A stretch of DNA of 7,974 nucleotides, taken from an uncultured Flavobacteriales bacterium. GTDB taxonomy: Bacteria > Bacteroidota > Bacteroidia > Flavobacteriales_D > Sanyastnellaceae. This document shows, one piece after another, positions 1 to 6,251 of this stretch (positions within the stretch are counted from its first letter, which is position 1; every line of letters starts with the position of its first letter). Made by a program: the position numbers and the translations under genes. Below the pieces are notes generated by a model. The model was not told the origin of the DNA. It worked only from the letters and a program-made list of their open reading frames with translations, and made no database searches. Location: assembly GCA_938092195.1 (NCBI GenBank), contig CALKHD010000072.1:1-7974 (forward strand), written 5' to 3'.

Positions 1-301
1 CAATGGCACGGGCATCGGCGCCCGAGAGGACGCGGACCATGAGTCCAACAAGGCCTTTGGTGATGATGGCGTCGCTGTCGGCTGTGAATTCGACGGCGCC
101 AGATTCGGTCTCGTCTGCAGCCAGCCAAACTTTGGATTGACAACCTTTAATCAGGTGATCGTCGGTTTTCCGATGTGGTTGAATGGCCGGGATGTCTTTT
201 CCGAGTTCGATGAGGTGCTCGTACTTGTCCATCCAGTCATCAAAGAGCTCAAACTCCTCAATGACCTCTTGCTGTCGGGATGAAATGAGATCCGCAGACA
301 T
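1..301 (-). CDS. sufE: SufE, cysteine desulfurase sulfur acceptor (partial, C-terminus cut off)
   Basis: SufE accepts the persulfide sulfur from SufS, stimulates its desulfurase activity and hands sulfur to the SufBCD scaffold in the cytoplasm. My translation of the minus strand from the ATG at 301 gives 100 residues before the window edge. The family is usually about 140 residues, so roughly the last third is missing. The N-terminal helical part (with the FDDWMDKYEHLIELGK stretch) and the GCQS motif are clear; the sulfur-accepting cysteine is C54, matching Cys51 of E. coli SufE. The start is the only ATG that fits the family's N-terminus and lies 2 nt after the sufS stop, so translation is probably coupled to sufS. 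No Shine-Dalgarno is visible. Identity is secure from motif plus context; the missing end cannot be assessed. Confidence 0.95.
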   Translation of the reverse strand, partial: MSADLISSRQQEVIEEFELFDDWMDKYEHLIELGKDIPAIQPHRKTDDHLIKGCQSKVWLAADETESGAVEFTADSDAIITKGLVGLMVRVLSGADARAI

Positions 302-303
302 GG

Positions 304-1542
304 TCAACGCAGCATTTTGATGGCGCGATCGAGGGCAATCACGGCGCGGTCAATTTCTTCTCGGGTGGTGTATGCCGCGAAGGACATCCTGAGGGTTCCG
401 GACTCCAATCCAAGATGCTGCATGAGCGGCTCTGTGCAATGGTGTCCCGTTCTCACCGCCATGCCTTGTCCATCCAGAAGGGTGCCCAAGTCATAGGGGT
501 GAAGGCCGTCGACCACAAGAGAAACCACACCGACTTTGTTTGGGGCTGTTCCAATGATCCGCAGTCCCTTCAATGTGCCCAGTGCCGCATGGGCGTGTTT
601 CACCAAGTGGGTCTCGTGGTGGCTGATGTTGTCTGTGCCCACTCCGTTCATCCAATCCAAGGCAATGCCAAAGGCGATTCCGCCTGAGATGTGAGGGGTT
701 CCGGCTTCAAACTTGTGAGGCAAGCCATTGAATGTGGTTCCTTCGAAGCTCACGCTTTCGATCATTTCTCCTCCCCCCCTCCATGGTGGCATGGACTCCA
801 GTTGTGATTTCTTTCCGTACAGAAAACCCAATCCGGTGGGGCCATATGCCTTGTGTGCCGTGGCGACATAAAAGTCGCAATCGATGGCCTGTACATCGAT
901 GTTCAGGTGAGGGAGCGCCTGAGATCCATCCACCAGGGTGAGGGCCCCAGCGGCCTTGGCTTGGGCGCACATTTCCGCCACAGGATTGATGGTTCCAAGG
1001 GTGTTCGAGGCGTGCACAAAACCCACCATTTTGGGTTGGTGCCGTTCCAGGCACGACGCGTAATCGTCCAAGTCCAGTGTTCCGTCCTCTAAAACGTTGA
1101 CCGGAACCAGCTTCGCTCCTTTTTCGGCGCAGACCATTTGCCAAGGGACAATGTTGGCATGGTGTTCCATGCGGGTGACCAGCACAGTGTCGCCCGATGT
1201 TAGGTTGGCCCTGCCCCAGGCTTGGGCGACCAGGTTGATGGCATCTGTTGACCCGCCAGTAAAAATGACTTCTTCGGTGTGCGCGGCGCCGATGTGCGCT
1301 GCAATCTTGCCTCGGGCCCCTTCGAATGCTTCTGTGGCCAATTGGGCCAGGTGGTGAGCACCTCGGTGGATGTTGGCGTGGTAGTTCGCCAGGTATTCCC
1401 TTTGGCCCTCAATCACAGCCAAAGGCTTTTGTGCGCTGGCGGCATTGTCGAGGTACACCAAATCTTTCCCGTGCACCTTTCGTTGAAGAATGGGGAAATC
1501 CTGGCGGATGCGTTCGGGCAGGTTAAGAGAGACCATCATCAT
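304..1542 (-). CDS. sufS: SufS, group II cysteine desulfurase
   Basis: PLP-dependent enzyme that converts L-cysteine to L-alanine and leaves a persulfide on its active cysteine, feeding SufE. At 412 residues it is close to E. coli SufS (406). Visible landmarks are VYLDNAASAQKP (29-40), the PLP-lysine motif TAHKAYGPTG with K231 (E. coli K226), the GTTFNGLPHKFEAGTP block (268-283) and the active-site motif RTGHHC with C369 (E. coli C364). The short loop around C369 is typical of group II SufS rather than IscS/NifS. The start is ATGATGATG: three in-frame ATGs at 1542, 1539 and 1536. The first overlaps the tlyA stop by 4 nt (ATGA), so the true N-terminus may differ by one or two residues. No Shine-Dalgarno is seen, so translational coupling to tlyA is likely. 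sufE follows after 2 nt. Confidence 0.98.
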   Translation of the reverse strand: MMMVSLNLPERIRQDFPILQRKVHGKDLVYLDNAASAQKPLAVIEGQREYLANYHANIHRGAHHLAQLATEAFEGARGKIAAHIGAAHTEEVIFTGGSTDAINLVAQAWGRANLTSGDTVLVTRMEHHANIVPWQMVCAEKGAKLVPVNVLEDGTLDLDDYASCLERHQPKMVGFVHASNTLGTINPVAEMCAQAKAAGALTLVDGSQALPHLNIDVQAIDCDFYVATAHKAYGPTGLGFLYGKKSQLESMPPWRGGGEMIESVSFEGTTFNGLPHKFEAGTPHISGGIAFGIALDWMNGVGTDNISHHETHLVKHAHAALGTLKGLRIIGTAPNKVGVVSLVVDGLHPYDLGTLLDGQGMAVRTGHHCTEPLMQHLGLESGTLRMSFAAYTTREEIDRAVIALDRAIKMLR

Positions 1543-2312
1543 TCGGGAACCGCTGTGCGAAGTAAAGGTTCAGCGCGCCCTTCCCATGAGAAGTGAATGA
1601 GGAATTCCCGGTTGCCACTTCCCCCGACGATGGGAGAGTCGATGGGGGCTGAGCAACGGAAGCCTTCAGCCTCGGCCTGGGCGATGCACCTTTCGAGGCT
1701 TTTTTGACGAATCGAGGGGTCGCGGACCACCCCATTTCGCCCCAGGTGTTTGCGGCCCACTTCAAATTGAGGCTTGACCAAGGCGATGCCCCAGCCTTCA
1801 GAGGTGAGCCAGGGAGAAAGTTTGGGCCACACATGGGCCAACGAGATGAAGGAAAGGTCCATCACCACAACGCTGGGCGTGGGATTGAGGCTTTCAGGCG
1901 TCAAGTCCTTCAGGTGCGTTTGCTGCAAGTCAAAGACACGTGAATCCTCTCTCAGTGCAGGATCCAGCTGGTCGGTTCCCACATCGACAGCATGCACACA
2001 TTGGGCTCCTCGGCTCAGGCACACCTCGGTGAAACCGCCAGTGGAGGCCCCCAAATCCAAGACCACAGCTCCCTTGATGTCGGGCTTGAAGTGGTCCAAT
2101 GCGCAGACCAGTTTGAGTGCCCCTCGAAAGACCCAAGGCAAGTCTTCTCCCAGCAATTCCAAGGCGGCTTCAGGGGCCACTTTTTTGCCGGGCTTGCGAA
2201 TTTCTTTGCCGTCAACTTTGACGCCATGATCGATGATCAGCCGCTCTGCACGTGGCCGACTGCTCACCAGTTTGCGCTCGACGAGAAGTCGGTCCAGTCG
2301 AACGGGGTCCAT
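1539..2312 (-). CDS. tlyA: TlyA-family rRNA (cytidine-2'-O)-methyltransferase
   Basis: SAM-dependent methyltransferase of the TlyA/hemolysin A family, known to 2'-O-methylate cytidines of 16S and/or 23S rRNA; the haemolysin name is historical. The protein has 257 residues. An N-terminal S4-type RNA-binding domain (about 4-60, beginning VRLDRLLVERKL) is followed by a Rossmann-like FtsJ/RrmJ methyltransferase domain. Its SAM motif is VLDLGASTGGF (84-94), then MDLSFISL (151-158), LVKPQFE (178-184), GVVRDP (194-199) and GNREF (233-237). The catalytic tetrad K67, D152, K180, E236 lines up with K69, D154, K182, E238 of Mycobacterium tuberculosis TlyA, from memory. The usual RGG-K segment reads WVFRGALKL here, a mild deviation. 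The start ATG shares its A with the sufD stop (TGATG) and the gene's own stop overlaps sufS by 4 nt. It sits inside the suf operon although it has no known Fe-S role. Confidence 0.95.
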   Translation of the reverse strand: MDPVRLDRLLVERKLVSSRPRAERLIIDHGVKVDGKEIRKPGKKVAPEAALELLGEDLPWVFRGALKLVCALDHFKPDIKGAVVLDLGASTGGFTEVCLSRGAQCVHAVDVGTDQLDPALREDSRVFDLQQTHLKDLTPESLNPTPSVVVMDLSFISLAHVWPKLSPWLTSEGWGIALVKPQFEVGRKHLGRNGVVRDPSIRQKSLERCIAQAEAEGFRCSAPIDSPIVGGSGNREFLIHFSWEGRAEPLLRTAVPE

Positions 2313-3589
2313 CAGTTCCAGCCGAGGCGCTCGGCGTAGACCTGCTCGACGTGTTGTTGAATTTCGGGTCGAAAGCCATCAAGGACTTCAGACAAAAAGG
2401 CTTGGACCATCAGGTTTCTGGCCTTGGTTTCGGTCATTCCCCGTGAACGGAGGTAGAACAAAGCTTCTGCATCAAACTGACCAATGGTGCACCCATGGCT
2501 GCACCGGACATCGTCGGCGTAGATCTCCAGCTCTGGCTTGGAGTAGACTCCGGAACGTTCACCAAGCAGCAAATTGGCGTTGCGTTGGTAGGCCTCGATT
2601 CGTTGGGCGTCCTTGTGGACCATGATTTTGCCGTTGAACACTGCAGTGGCTGTGTCGGCTGCGAGGCCTTTGTAGAGTTCGTCAGAATGTCCGTCGGGTT
2701 CGGCGTGGTCAATCCGAGTGTGGTGGTCCACAAAGGTGTTGCCGCTGGGCAGGTAGCATCCGTGGAAGGTGCTGTGTCCATGTTGGCCGCCTTGATGAAT
2801 GTGGAGGTCATTCCGAAGCCAGTGCGCGCGTGCTGTGGCCGTTCGGACCGTCAGACGGCTGGATTCCGCTTGACGAAATTGCTGATGTGCGATGTGGTGC
2901 GACGAGCCCTGTTCGTCTTGAACGATTTCCAAGCTGAGGTGGCCGTGCTTGGCCACATCGGCCGTGAGCGCGCCGTTCATCAGGCCTGTGGCTTGGTCGT
3001 CACAGGTCGTCCACAGGATCACCTCTGCGTGGGCGTTTTCCCCCACCACCATTACGTGTTGAGGTTGGGCCACAACGTCGCCTGCAGTCAAATGGTGATG
3101 CACCAAAATCGGGCGCTCTGTGCGTTGGCCGTCGGGAATGAGAATGCAAGCGCCATCCTGAGGCGCGGCAGCTTGCAAGGCAGCAAACCATTCATTGTCG
3201 GCAAAGTAATCTTGGTCGAGGGCCTTGAGTCGATCATCCTGAAGCTGGGAAGCTTTGGACAGAGGCCCAATGAACACCCCGGACTCATTCACGACTTCTC
3301 CCCCTTGAAACTGACCATCCACAAACGTGAGCCTGTGGGCGTTGAAGTCAGCAAGGACTGGGGGAATGTTCGATGGAGAAGAGGCAGAAGCAGGGCGCAG
3401 GTCACGCAACTTGGCGACCCGTGTGTACTTCCAGCGTTCGTTCCTGGTGGTGGGGTATTCCAGAGACTCCAAGGCGGCTTTTCCCAGGCTTTGCCTCGCA
3501 TCGAGGACAGAGCATGAGCCGGCTTGATTGACGGCTTCGGCGACCCGTTCCGCCAGGGCTGTGGCTGGAGTGACGGTCGTTTCCATCAT
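2312..3589 (-). CDS. sufD: SufD, Fe-S scaffold complex subunit
   Basis: SufD is the beta-helical partner of SufB in the SufBC2D scaffold, where nascent clusters form and iron entry is thought to need SufD. The protein is 425 residues from the ATG at 3589. The N-terminal helical region is variable, the middle is beta-strand rich, and the C-terminal SufBD core is well conserved. It contains EIYADDVRCSHGCTIGQ, in which H365 corresponds to His360 of E. coli SufD, proposed to act with SufB Cys405 at the assembly site. An upstream in-frame ATG at 3619 exists but would put 10 unconserved residues deep inside sufC. The ATGATG at 3589/3586 overlaps the sufC stop by 4 nt and matches the operon's other junctions, so I chose 3589; 3586 is equally possible. 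The stop shares one base with the tlyA start. Confidence 0.97.
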   Translation of the reverse strand: MMETTVTPATALAERVAEAVNQAGSCSVLDARQSLGKAALESLEYPTTRNERWKYTRVAKLRDLRPASASSPSNIPPVLADFNAHRLTFVDGQFQGGEVVNESGVFIGPLSKASQLQDDRLKALDQDYFADNEWFAALQAAAPQDGACILIPDGQRTERPILVHHHLTAGDVVAQPQHVMVVGENAHAEVILWTTCDDQATGLMNGALTADVAKHGHLSLEIVQDEQGSSHHIAHQQFRQAESSRLTVRTATARAHWLRNDLHIHQGGQHGHSTFHGCYLPSGNTFVDHHTRIDHAEPDGHSDELYKGLAADTATAVFNGKIMVHKDAQRIEAYQRNANLLLGERSGVYSKPELEIYADDVRCSHGCTIGQFDAEALFYLRSRGMTETKARNLMVQAFLSEVLDGFRPEIQQHVEQVYAERLGWN

Positions 3590-4344
3590 GCTTTTTCTGC
3601 TTGGGCGTCCAGGATCCAATCGTACCCTTTCTTCTCGAGTTCCAGGGCGAGTTCCTTGCCACCACTGTGAACGATGCGACCGCCTGCAAGGACGTGGACG
3701 TGATCGGGAACAATGTGGTCCAAAAGGCGCTGGTAGTGGGTGATCACCAAGAAGCTCCGGTTGGGGTCGCGCATGGTGTTGACTCCGTGGGAGACAATGC
3801 GCAAGGCGTCGATGTCCAGACCGCTATCGGTCTCGTCCAAAATCGCCAGCTTGGGCTCGAGCATGGCCATCTGGAAGATTTCATTCCGCTTCTTTTCACC
3901 GCCACTGAAGCCCTCGTTGACAGAGCGGTCGCGGAGTTTTCCGTCGAGCTCCACCAATTGAGCGCAAGCTTTCACTTTTGCCAAGAAGTCCTTGCCGGAC
4001 AAAGGTCCCTCTTCGCGCTGTTCGCGAATGCTGTTGATGGCCGTGCGCAGGAAGTTGATGTTGGAGACGCCGGGAATTTCCACGGGATATTGGAAGGCGA
4101 GGAAGATTCCCGCCACGGCCCGCTCAGTGGCATCCAACTCCAGGAGGTCAACCCCTTCAAAGGTGATGCTGCCTTCGGTGACTTCGTATTCATCGCGGCC
4201 GGCCAGAATGCTGGCCAAGGTGCTTTTTCCAGAGCCGTTTGGCCCCATGATGGCGTGGACCTTTCCGGCGCCGAGTTCCAAGGTCAATCCCTTGAGGATT
4301 TCCGTGTCGCCGATTCGGGCGTGGAGGTTGACGATCTTGAGCAT
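3586..4344 (-). CDS. sufC: SufC, Fe-S assembly ABC-type ATPase
   Basis: Cytosolic ABC ATPase that dimerises on SufB-SufD and uses ATP to reshape the scaffold during cluster assembly; it is not a transporter and has no membrane segments. At 252 residues it has the family length. Visible motifs are Walker A GPNGSGKST (34-42), the Q-loop with Q85 followed by the SufC-typical YPVEIPGVSN segment, the signature FSGGEKKR (146-153), Walker B LAILDE with D170 and catalytic E171, and the switch histidine H203 in VITHYQRLL. FSGGEKKRNEI and ETDSGLDIDAL are diagnostic of SufC among ABC proteins. It starts 10 nt after the sufB stop, with no Shine-Dalgarno, and its stop overlaps the sufD start by 4 nt. Confidence 0.98.
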   Translation of the reverse strand: MLKIVNLHARIGDTEILKGLTLELGAGKVHAIMGPNGSGKSTLASILAGRDEYEVTEGSITFEGVDLLELDATERAVAGIFLAFQYPVEIPGVSNINFLRTAINSIREQREEGPLSGKDFLAKVKACAQLVELDGKLRDRSVNEGFSGGEKKRNEIFQMAMLEPKLAILDETDSGLDIDALRIVSHGVNTMRDPNRSFLVITHYQRLLDHIVPDHVHVLAGGRIVHSGGKELALELEKKGYDWILDAQAEKA

Positions 4345-4354
4345 AATGGTGGGT

Positions 4355-5803
4355 TCAGCCTACGCTGCCTTCAAGTGAAATGGTCAGGAGTTTGCGCGCT
4401 TCTACGGCGAACTCCATGGGAAGCTTGTTCAGTACCTCTTTGGCGTAGCCGTTCACAATCAAGCCGATGGCTTGTTCTTCGGTGAGGCCGCGTTGAAGGC
4501 AATAGAAGATTTGATCTTCTCCGATTTTCGAAGTCGTGGCCTCGTGCTCAACCTGAGCGGTTGGATGCTTGGACTCGATGTACGGAAAGGTGTGTGCTCC
4601 GCTGGTGTCGGTCATGAGCAGGGAGTCACACTGAGAAAAGTTTCGGGCGTTTCTTGCTCGGGGGCCCATTTGCACGAGTCCGCGGTAGGAGTTCTGGCTG
4701 TTTCCAGCCGATATGCCTTTGGAGATGATGGTCGAATGGGTGTTGGCCCCCAAATGCACCATTTTGGTTCCGGTGTCTGCCTGTTGCGCGTTGTTGGTCA
4801 CCGCCACAGAATAGAATTCACCCACGCTGCCGTCCCCCTTGAGGATGCAACTGGGGTATTTCCAAGTCACGGCAGAGCCGGTTTCAACTTGGGTCCAACT
4901 GATTTTCGCTCGCGTCTCGCAGATGCCGCGCTTGGTGACGAAGTTGAACACGCCCCCTTTGCCTTCGGCGTCTCCAGGATACCAGTTCTGTACAGTGCTG
5001 TACTTGATTTCTGCGTCGTCTTTGGCGATCAGCTCGACCACCGCAGCATGAAGTTGATTCTCATCCCGCTGAGGAGCGGTGCAGCCTTCGAGATAGCTCA
5101 CGTAGCTGCCCTCTTCTGCAATCAGCAACGTGCGCTCGAATTGTCCGGTGCCCGCCTCATTGATTCGGAAGTAAGTGGACAGTTCCATGGGGCAGCGCGA
5201 GCCCTTGGGGATGTAGCAGAAGGAGCCATCGGTGAAGACCGCAGAATTCAACGCCGAGAAGAAGTTGTCCTTCACGGGCACCACAGTTCCAAGGTGCTTG
5301 CGAACCAATTCGGGGTGTTCCTTGATGGCCTCGCTCATGGAGCAAAAGATGATGCCCAGTTCAGCCAGCTTGTCTTTGAAGGAGGTGGCCACCGAAACGC
5401 TGTCCATCACAAAATCCACAGCCACACCCGACAAACGCTTTTGCTCTTCTGTAGAGATGCCAAGCTTGTCCATGGTGGCCCTCAACTCAGGATCGACCTC
5501 GTCCAATGAACCCAAGGGGACCTTGGATTTGGGGGCAGAGTAATAGCTGATGGCCTGATAGTCTGGCTTGGTATAGTTCACGTGGGCCCAATCGGGCTCC
5601 TCCATGGTGTTCCAAACTTCAAAAGCTTGGAGCCTCCAATCCAGCATCCACTGCGGCTCTTCTTTTTTCGCACTGATGAGGCGAATCACGTCCTCATTCA
5701 GGCCGGGAGGAACCTTGTCCGCTTCAATGTCAGTGGTGAAACCGAATTCATATTCCTTTCGGGTGAATTCGTCCAGCAGGGGATTGTCTTCCTTGGCGCT
5801 CAT
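4355..5803 (-). CDS. sufB: SufB, Fe-S cluster scaffold protein
   Basis: SufB is the main scaffold subunit that receives sulfur from SufE and builds the cluster in the SufBC2D complex. From the ATG at 5803 it is 482 residues (E. coli SufB is 495). Conserved landmarks are QWMLDWRLQAFEVW (51-64), EGCTAPQ with C241 (equivalent to E. coli C254), VQNWYPGD (271-278), and the C-terminal core with QCDS C392, EHEATTS H420/E421 and FYCLQRG. C392, H420 and E421 align with E. coli C405, H433 and E434, the residues tied to cluster formation, so it should be active. The frame stays open to an ATG at 5953, but those extra 50 residues overlap sufA, are low in conserved character and would duplicate coding space. 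MSAKEDN at 5803 follows the sufA stop by 10 nt and fits the family N-terminus. Confidence 0.98.
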   Translation of the reverse strand: MSAKEDNPLLDEFTRKEYEFGFTTDIEADKVPPGLNEDVIRLISAKKEEPQWMLDWRLQAFEVWNTMEEPDWAHVNYTKPDYQAISYYSAPKSKVPLGSLDEVDPELRATMDKLGISTEEQKRLSGVAVDFVMDSVSVATSFKDKLAELGIIFCSMSEAIKEHPELVRKHLGTVVPVKDNFFSALNSAVFTDGSFCYIPKGSRCPMELSTYFRINEAGTGQFERTLLIAEEGSYVSYLEGCTAPQRDENQLHAAVVELIAKDDAEIKYSTVQNWYPGDAEGKGGVFNFVTKRGICETRAKISWTQVETGSAVTWKYPSCILKGDGSVGEFYSVAVTNNAQQADTGTKMVHLGANTHSTIISKGISAGNSQNSYRGLVQMGPRARNARNFSQCDSLLMTDTSGAHTFPYIESKHPTAQVEHEATTSKIGEDQIFYCLQRGLTEEQAIGLIVNGYAKEVLNKLPMEFAVEARKLLTISLEGSVG

Positions 5804-5813
5804 GAGAACAGGA

Positions 5814-6140
5814 TCAAATAGAGAAACTCTCCCCGCAGCCGCAGGTTCTGTTGGCGTTGGGATTGTGGAACACAAACCCTTTGCCGTTGAGGCCACCTGA
5901 GTACTGCAATTCAGTACCGACGAGGTACAGGAAACTCTTCCTGTCGACCACAACGGTCACGCCGTTGTCTTCGAACTTTTGGTCGCCCTCTTCTTCTTTG
6001 TTGTCGAAGGTGAGTTCATACATCAGGCCGCTACAGCCACCTCCTTTGACACCCACTCGGACAAAGCTCCCTTCGGGGGAACCCTCCTCGGACATCAGGC
6101 GGCGAACTTGGTCGCGGGCATTCTCGTGGACAGTGATCAT
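5814..6140 (-). CDS. sufA: A-type iron-sulfur carrier (SufA/IscA/ErpA family)
   Basis: Small A-type carrier that binds an Fe-S cluster and is thought to pass it from the scaffold to target apoproteins. The protein is 108 residues, the usual length. The three cluster-ligand cysteines are present: C36 in GGGCSGLMY and C100/C102 in the C-terminal TCGCGESF. The HNPNANRTCGCG ending is typical of this family. It is the first gene of the suf cluster: a -7-like promoter element and a hairpin lie in the 111-bp gap upstream, and sufB starts 10 nt downstream. Sequence alone does not separate SufA from IscA or ErpA subtypes; the symbol is chosen by operon position. The stretch after residue 45 (NKEEEGDQKFEDNG) is an acidic loop of variable character in the family. 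Confidence 0.93.
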   Translation of the reverse strand: MITVHENARDQVRRLMSEEGSPEGSFVRVGVKGGGCSGLMYELTFDNKEEEGDQKFEDNGVTVVVDRKSFLYLVGTELQYSGGLNGKGFVFHNPNANRTCGCGESFSI

Positions 6141-6152
6141 GCGTTCGGCTCT

Positions 6153-6174
6153 AAAAATCCCCTTTTCAAGGGAT
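6153..6174 (-). terminator. Short hairpin plus T-run between thiL and sufA (terminator or leader attenuator candidate)
   Basis: On the minus strand ATCCCTTGAAAAGGGGAT (6174 to 6157) can fold into a 7-bp stem with one G-T wobble, closed by a GAAA (GNRA-type) tetraloop, and is followed by five Ts (6157-6153). This is the shape of a small intrinsic terminator. It lies 78 nt past the thiL stop and 12 nt before the sufA start. It also lies downstream of the predicted suf promoter, so the suf transcript would carry it at or near its 5' end. It may end thiL transcripts, attenuate suf, or protect the mRNA 5' end. The stem is short, so strength is uncertain. Confidence 0.45.
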
Positions 6175-6180
6175 GGTGCA

Positions 6181-6214
6181 CAAAGGTAACGCCGCTATTT
6201 GTACCGATTCTAAA
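6181..6214 (-). promoter_or_regulatory. Predicted Bacteroidota-type promoter for the suf operon
   Basis: On the minus strand TACCTTTG (6188-6181) is an exact match to the Bacteroidota -7 consensus TAnnTTTG. A TTTA (6214-6211), 22 nt upstream, could serve as an imperfect -33 TTTG. Transcription would start near 6177-6174, giving a leader of about 35 nt before the sufA ATG. The 8-mer has six fixed positions, so a chance match in a 111-bp gap is possible, but its location is the expected one. Confidence 0.5.
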
Positions 6215-6236
6215 TAACGAATGTCAAAGTTCGTCA
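6215..6236. promoter_or_regulatory. Imperfect inverted repeat upstream of the suf promoter (possible operator)
   Basis: The arms taacgaa (6215-6221) and ttcgtca (6230-6236) are inverted copies with one mismatch in seven (perfect over the inner acgaa/ttcgt), separated by 8 nt. The centre lies about 48 nt upstream of the predicted suf start and abuts the weak -33 element, a position suited to an activator or a dimeric repressor. I do not recognise it as a known IscR, SufR or Fur box, and one such repeat could arise by chance. Confidence 0.3.
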
Positions 6237-6251
6237 GTGTTAAAATCAGGG

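Noticed and set aside
2495..3517. Long plus-strand open frame (340 codons) opposite sufD
   Set aside because: Antisense to sufD with no family features; treated as a mirror of its codon pattern.
3590..3619. 10-residue N-terminal extension of SufD
   Set aside because: It would overlap sufC by 34 nt; the ATGA overlap at 3589 matches the operon's other junctions.
3601..4485. Plus-strand open frame (294 codons) opposite sufC
   Set aside because: Spans the sufB-sufC junction in antisense and has no motif; sufC on the other strand carries all ABC motifs.
4472..5509. Long plus-strand open frame (345 codons) opposite sufB
   Set aside because: It is fully antisense to a strongly conserved sufB and its translation shows no recognisable domain; an open complementary frame is common in moderate-GC coding DNA.
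5804..5953. 50-residue N-terminal extension of SufB
   Set aside because: It runs through sufA in another frame and lacks SufB character; the ATG at 5803 gives the normal family N-terminus and a 10-nt gap.
6199..6227. Sigma-70-like TTGACA (6227-6222) with TACAAA 18 nt downstream on the minus strand upstream of sufA
   Set aside because: The -35 is perfect but the -10 matches only 4 of 6 and Bacteroidota primary sigma factors use TTTG/TAnnTTTG; it also overlaps the inverted repeat. Kept only as an alternative if the organism is not Bacteroidota.
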